Shown: one piece after another, positions 61,283-64,000 of the stretch
Layout of the letters: each line of letters begins with the position of its first letter
Position numbering within the stretch: position 1 is the stretch's first letter
DNA from: Puteibacter caeruleilacunae
GTDB lineage: Bacteria; Bacteroidota; Bacteroidia; Bacteroidales; Prolixibacteraceae
Reading direction: 5' to 3'
Assembly: GCA_005217565.1 (NCBI GenBank)
Contig: SJCO01000002.1
Location: 342,192 to 406,191 of the forward strand
Length of the DNA: 64,000 bases
Notes under the pieces: model-generated
The model's input: only the letters and a program-made list of their open reading frames with translations
Told to the model about the DNA's origin: nothing
Database searches by the model: none
Program-made: the position numbers and the translations under genes

Positions 61283-64000
61283 ATGATAAAACAGAAGTTG
61301 TTATTTTACTTTCAACTTTGTGTTTGTATGGGAATGCTATGCGCTATTCCTATGCAATCGAAAGCAGGAAGTCAAGAGAAAATTACCATTTCGCTGAAGA
61401 ATTCAACCCTTTTGGAAGCCTTCAAACAGGTTGAGCAAAAAACTGATTATAAGATTGCTTACGTCTACGATCAGGTAAAAGACAATGGTAATGTAGAGGT
61501 GGAGGTGCAGAATGCTGACATCAATGCAGTGATGAAAAAGATTCTGCAAAAAACGAAGTACGGTTATCAGATTTTTGGAAAACGAATCATCATTAAAGTT
61601 GATCCGAAAAAGCAAAAACCACAACCTAAAGTAGCTGCCCCTGAAAAGGTGGAGATTAAAGGAACGGTGTATGATGAAACCGGACAGCCGATGCCTTTTT
61701 GTAATGTTTATGTGGAAAATACAACCATCGGCGTCGTAACTGACATCGATGGTAACTTTTCCCTAAAATACGACAAGAAACCATTTAATCTTGTCTTTAG
61801 TAGCATCGGATACAAAACACAAACCAAATCAATCAATGCCTCATCAACAATCAAAGTCAAAATGGAAGTTGATGGAGTAGACGTAGAAGAGGTTGTGGTT
61901 ACCGGCTACCAAAAAATCGATCGTAAAATGTTTACCGGTAGTGCCGCACGTGTTACTGCTGAGGATACAAAGGTTGATGGTGTTGCTGACGTATCTCGAA
62001 TGCTAGAAGGAAAAGTAGCAGGTGTTTCGGTACAGAATGTATCAGGCTCCTTTGGTGCAGCGCCTAAAATTCGTGTTCGCGGAGCCTCATCTATTTATGG
62101 CGACACTAAGCCGCTCTGGGTTGTTGATGGTGTTGTACTTGAAGATGTGGTTGATGTCTCGCCTGACGAACTATCATCGGGTGATGCTGAGACATTGATC
62201 AGTAGTTCGGTTGCCGGATTAAATGCAGAAGATATTGCCGAGTATCAGATTTTGAAAGATGCATCTGCAACAGCTCTTTATGGTGCACGTGCCATGAATG
62301 GAGTTATTGTTATCCGCACCAAACGTGGTAAGTCTGGAAAAGTATCGGTTTCTTTTTCAAGTGAAACGACCATCCGACAGAAACCTTCATACGACGATTA
62401 TGATATCCTGAATTCTAAAGATCAGATGTCGATATTCCAGGAGCTCGATCGTAAAGGATGGCTAACCTATGCCGACATGAAGACTGTTGCTCATGGTGGA
62501 GTATACTATAAGATGTACGATGAAATTTCAACGTATAATACAGAAACGGGACAGTTCAATCTGGCCAATACACCAGAAGCAAAACTGGATTATTTGAGAT
62601 ACTATGAAATGGCAAATACCGATTGGTTTGATTTGCTATTTACCAATAATATCATGCAAAATAACAGCTTTAGTGTATCTGGGGGTAGTGAAACTTCTCG
62701 TTTTTACGTTTCGGCTTCTTACATTACAGACGGTGGTTGGACTATCGCTGACAATGTAGATAGATATACGCTTAAGATGAATGGCGATTTCGATTTAAGT
62801 GAGAAACTTTCATTGGGTATTCAAAGTAATATATCCATTAGAAATCAAAAAGCTCCGGGAACATTTAGTCGTCAAAATAATGTCACAAATGGTGAGGTTA
62901 GTCGTGATTTCGACATCAACCCATTTAGTTTTGCGTTGAACACATCTCGAACCATTACTCCATATGACCGTAATGGCAACTTAGACTATTTCAAGTTAAA
63001 TCATGCTGATATCAATATCCTTGAAGAATATAAGAACAACTATTTGAATATTCAATTGATGGATTTGAGTACGCAATTCAACCTGAAGTATCAATTCAAT
63101 AAACATTTGGATTACCGTGTTGATGGAGCCATTCGCTATGTCCACAACGAGAACGTTCACAAAATCAAGGAAAACAGTAATGTTGCGGGTGCATATAGAG
63201 CTGCCGATGATGCTACCATCAAAATGTTGAATAAGTTCTTATATAATGATCCTGATCACCCTAATCAAGAGAAACAAGTTGTATTACCTTATGGTGGATT
63301 TTACCTGCAAGACAATAACAAGCTTCGCAACTACTACTTTAAGCACCTGCTAAGTTACAACAAAACCTTCGATGGCATTCATAGTGTGAATGTATTATTG
63401 GGACAGGAGTATAAATCAACAGTAAGAGAGAATACCTACTTTAATGGTTATGGCTACCAGTATGACAAGGGAGGATCGGTTTTTACAGACTATCGTATAA
63501 TGAAGCAGTTGACCGAAGCAAATTTCCCTTATTTTGGTAACTATAAGTCTTATAATCGCCATTTTGCTGTATTTTCCAATGCAGGATATAGCTATCAGGG
63601 AAAATACATCATCAATGGTACCCTTCGTATTGATGGTAGTAACCAATTGGGCAAATCACGTTCAGCACGCTACTTGCCTACCTGGAACGTATCAGGTAAA
63701 TACAATATGACTGAGTCGGACTTCATGAAAGATATTCCATGGCTATCATATGCATCTGTACGTGGAACCTATGGACTAACGGCAATCATGGGACCAGCAC
63801 CTAACTCTACAGTGATTCTCTATAACGACATTGCTATTCGTCAGTTTGGCCATGATAAAGAACCAGAATTGAAAATGTCGGCTGTAGCCAATGATGATCT
63901 TACCTGGGAAAAACAATACGAAACCAATGTTGGTTTAGATGTTGGCTTTCTAAAAAACAGAGTCAGTCTTTCTACAGATGTTTACTTTAGAAAAGCCTTT
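61283..64000 (+). CDS. SusC-like TonB-dependent receptor with STN domain (3' end outside window)
   Basis: 906 codons visible and open to the last base. Hand translation: MIKQKLLFYF start, signal peptide ending about residue 32 (SKAGSQ), STN domain about 33-95 (ISLKNSTLLEAFKQVEQKTD, VMKKILQKTKYGYQI), carboxypeptidase-like domain about 128-205 (VYDETGQPMPFCNVYVENTT), plug with VVVTGYQKIDRKMFTG, VRGASSIYG, VVDGVVLED and LKDASATALYGARAMNGV. This is the SusC hallmark set. SusD and glycan enzymes would be expected beyond the window. The STN domain and the upstream FecI/FecR agree. Confidence 0.95.
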   Translation, partial: MIKQKLLFYFQLCVCMGMLCAIPMQSKAGSQEKITISLKNSTLLEAFKQVEQKTDYKIAYVYDQVKDNGNVEVEVQNADINAVMKKILQKTKYGYQIFGKRIIIKVDPKKQKPQPKVAAPEKVEIKGTVYDETGQPMPFCNVYVENTTIGVVTDIDGNFSLKYDKKPFNLVFSSIGYKTQTKSINASSTIKVKMEVDGVDVEEVVVTGYQKIDRKMFTGSAARVTAEDTKVDGVADVSRMLEGKVAGVSVQNVSGSFGAAPKIRVRGASSIYGDTKPLWVVDGVVLEDVVDVSPDELSSGDAETLISSSVAGLNAEDIAEYQILKDASATALYGARAMNGVIVIRTKRGKSGKVSVSFSSETTIRQKPSYDDYDILNSKDQMSIFQELDRKGWLTYADMKTVAHGGVYYKMYDEISTYNTETGQFNLANTPEAKLDYLRYYEMANTDWFDLLFTNNIMQNNSFSVSGGSETSRFYVSASYITDGGWTIADNVDRYTLKMNGDFDLSEKLSLGIQSNISIRNQKAPGTFSRQNNVTNGEVSRDFDINPFSFALNTSRTITPYDRNGNLDYFKLNHADINILEEYKNNYLNIQLMDLSTQFNLKYQFNKHLDYRVDGAIRYVHNENVHKIKENSNVAGAYRAADDATIKMLNKFLYNDPDHPNQEKQVVLPYGGFYLQDNNKLRNYYFKHLLSYNKTFDGIHSVNVLLGQEYKSTVRENTYFNGYGYQYDKGGSVFTDYRIMKQLTEANFPYFGNYKSYNRHFAVFSNAGYSYQGKYIINGTLRIDGSNQLGKSRSARYLPTWNVSGKYNMTESDFMKDIPWLSYASVRGTYGLTAIMGPAPNSTVILYNDIAIRQFGHDKEPELKMSAVANDDLTWEKQYETNVGLDVGFLKNRVSLSTDVYFRKAF

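Overview
The window is a low-GC chromosomal segment of a member of the Bacteroidota, most likely a marine Bacteroidales/Marinilabiliales-type anaerobe or microaerophile. Evidence: start regions mostly lack Shine-Dalgarno sequences and carry the TAnnTTTG -7 box of this phylum; a type IX secretion tail, a SusC-like receptor with its FecI/FecR pair, a PPi-dependent phosphofructokinase, pyruvate:ferredoxin oxidoreductase, superoxide-reductase-like protein and CdaA-FolP pair are all typical of the group. The genus cannot be named from sequence alone.

Layout. 1-11.4 kb: housekeeping genes (prs, engB, manA, a Dabb protein, a PolB-type exonuclease, nfo, rlmD, topB, yaaA, a flavodoxin-ferredoxin protein). 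11.6-15.7 kb: a hexuronate module (DUF4861 protein, kduI, a LacI-type regulator, kduD). The palindrome CAATCGATTG lies on the -33 position of both kdu promoters. 16-20.8 kb: an AAA ATPase and nifJ. 20.9-24.4 kb: a large secreted beta-propeller protein with a T9SS tail.

24.4-37.1 kb: eight co-directional genes that look like one operon and are the least familiar part of the window. In transcription order: metallophosphoesterase, TonB-dependent receptor, a membrane-anchored LamG/FnIII/AraC regulator, an FtsX permease, its ATPase, a 1227-aa PQQ-propeller lipoprotein with a Rossmann-like insert, a membrane-anchored CxC protein and a DUF2490 barrel. Three of these proteins carry a CxC motif in parts predicted to be periplasmic, which suggests a shared metal or redox function. 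I cannot assign a substrate.

37.3-47.1 kb: oxidative-stress genes (superoxide-reductase-like, AhpC), cdaA-folP, a DoxX-like protein, tpiA, prmA, a YfcE-type phosphodiesterase, sixA, rsmE and a DUF4159 protein. 47.1-51.2 kb: a GH2 beta-galactosidase divergent from a membrane-anchored winged-helix regulator, with an 11-bp inverted repeat between them. 51.3-57.7 kb: pfp, an ECF sigma factor with a 50-aa downstream gene sharing its promoter sequence, uvrA and a small secreted protein. 57.8-64 kb: a MATE exporter, then fecI, fecR and a SusC-like receptor cut by the window end, which is probably the start of a polysaccharide utilisation locus.

Two gene-free stretches (4914-5710 and 38506-39033) contain degenerate arrays with a 10-11 nt period that no standard feature explains. 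One lies downstream of a good promoter that faces no convincing protein gene.
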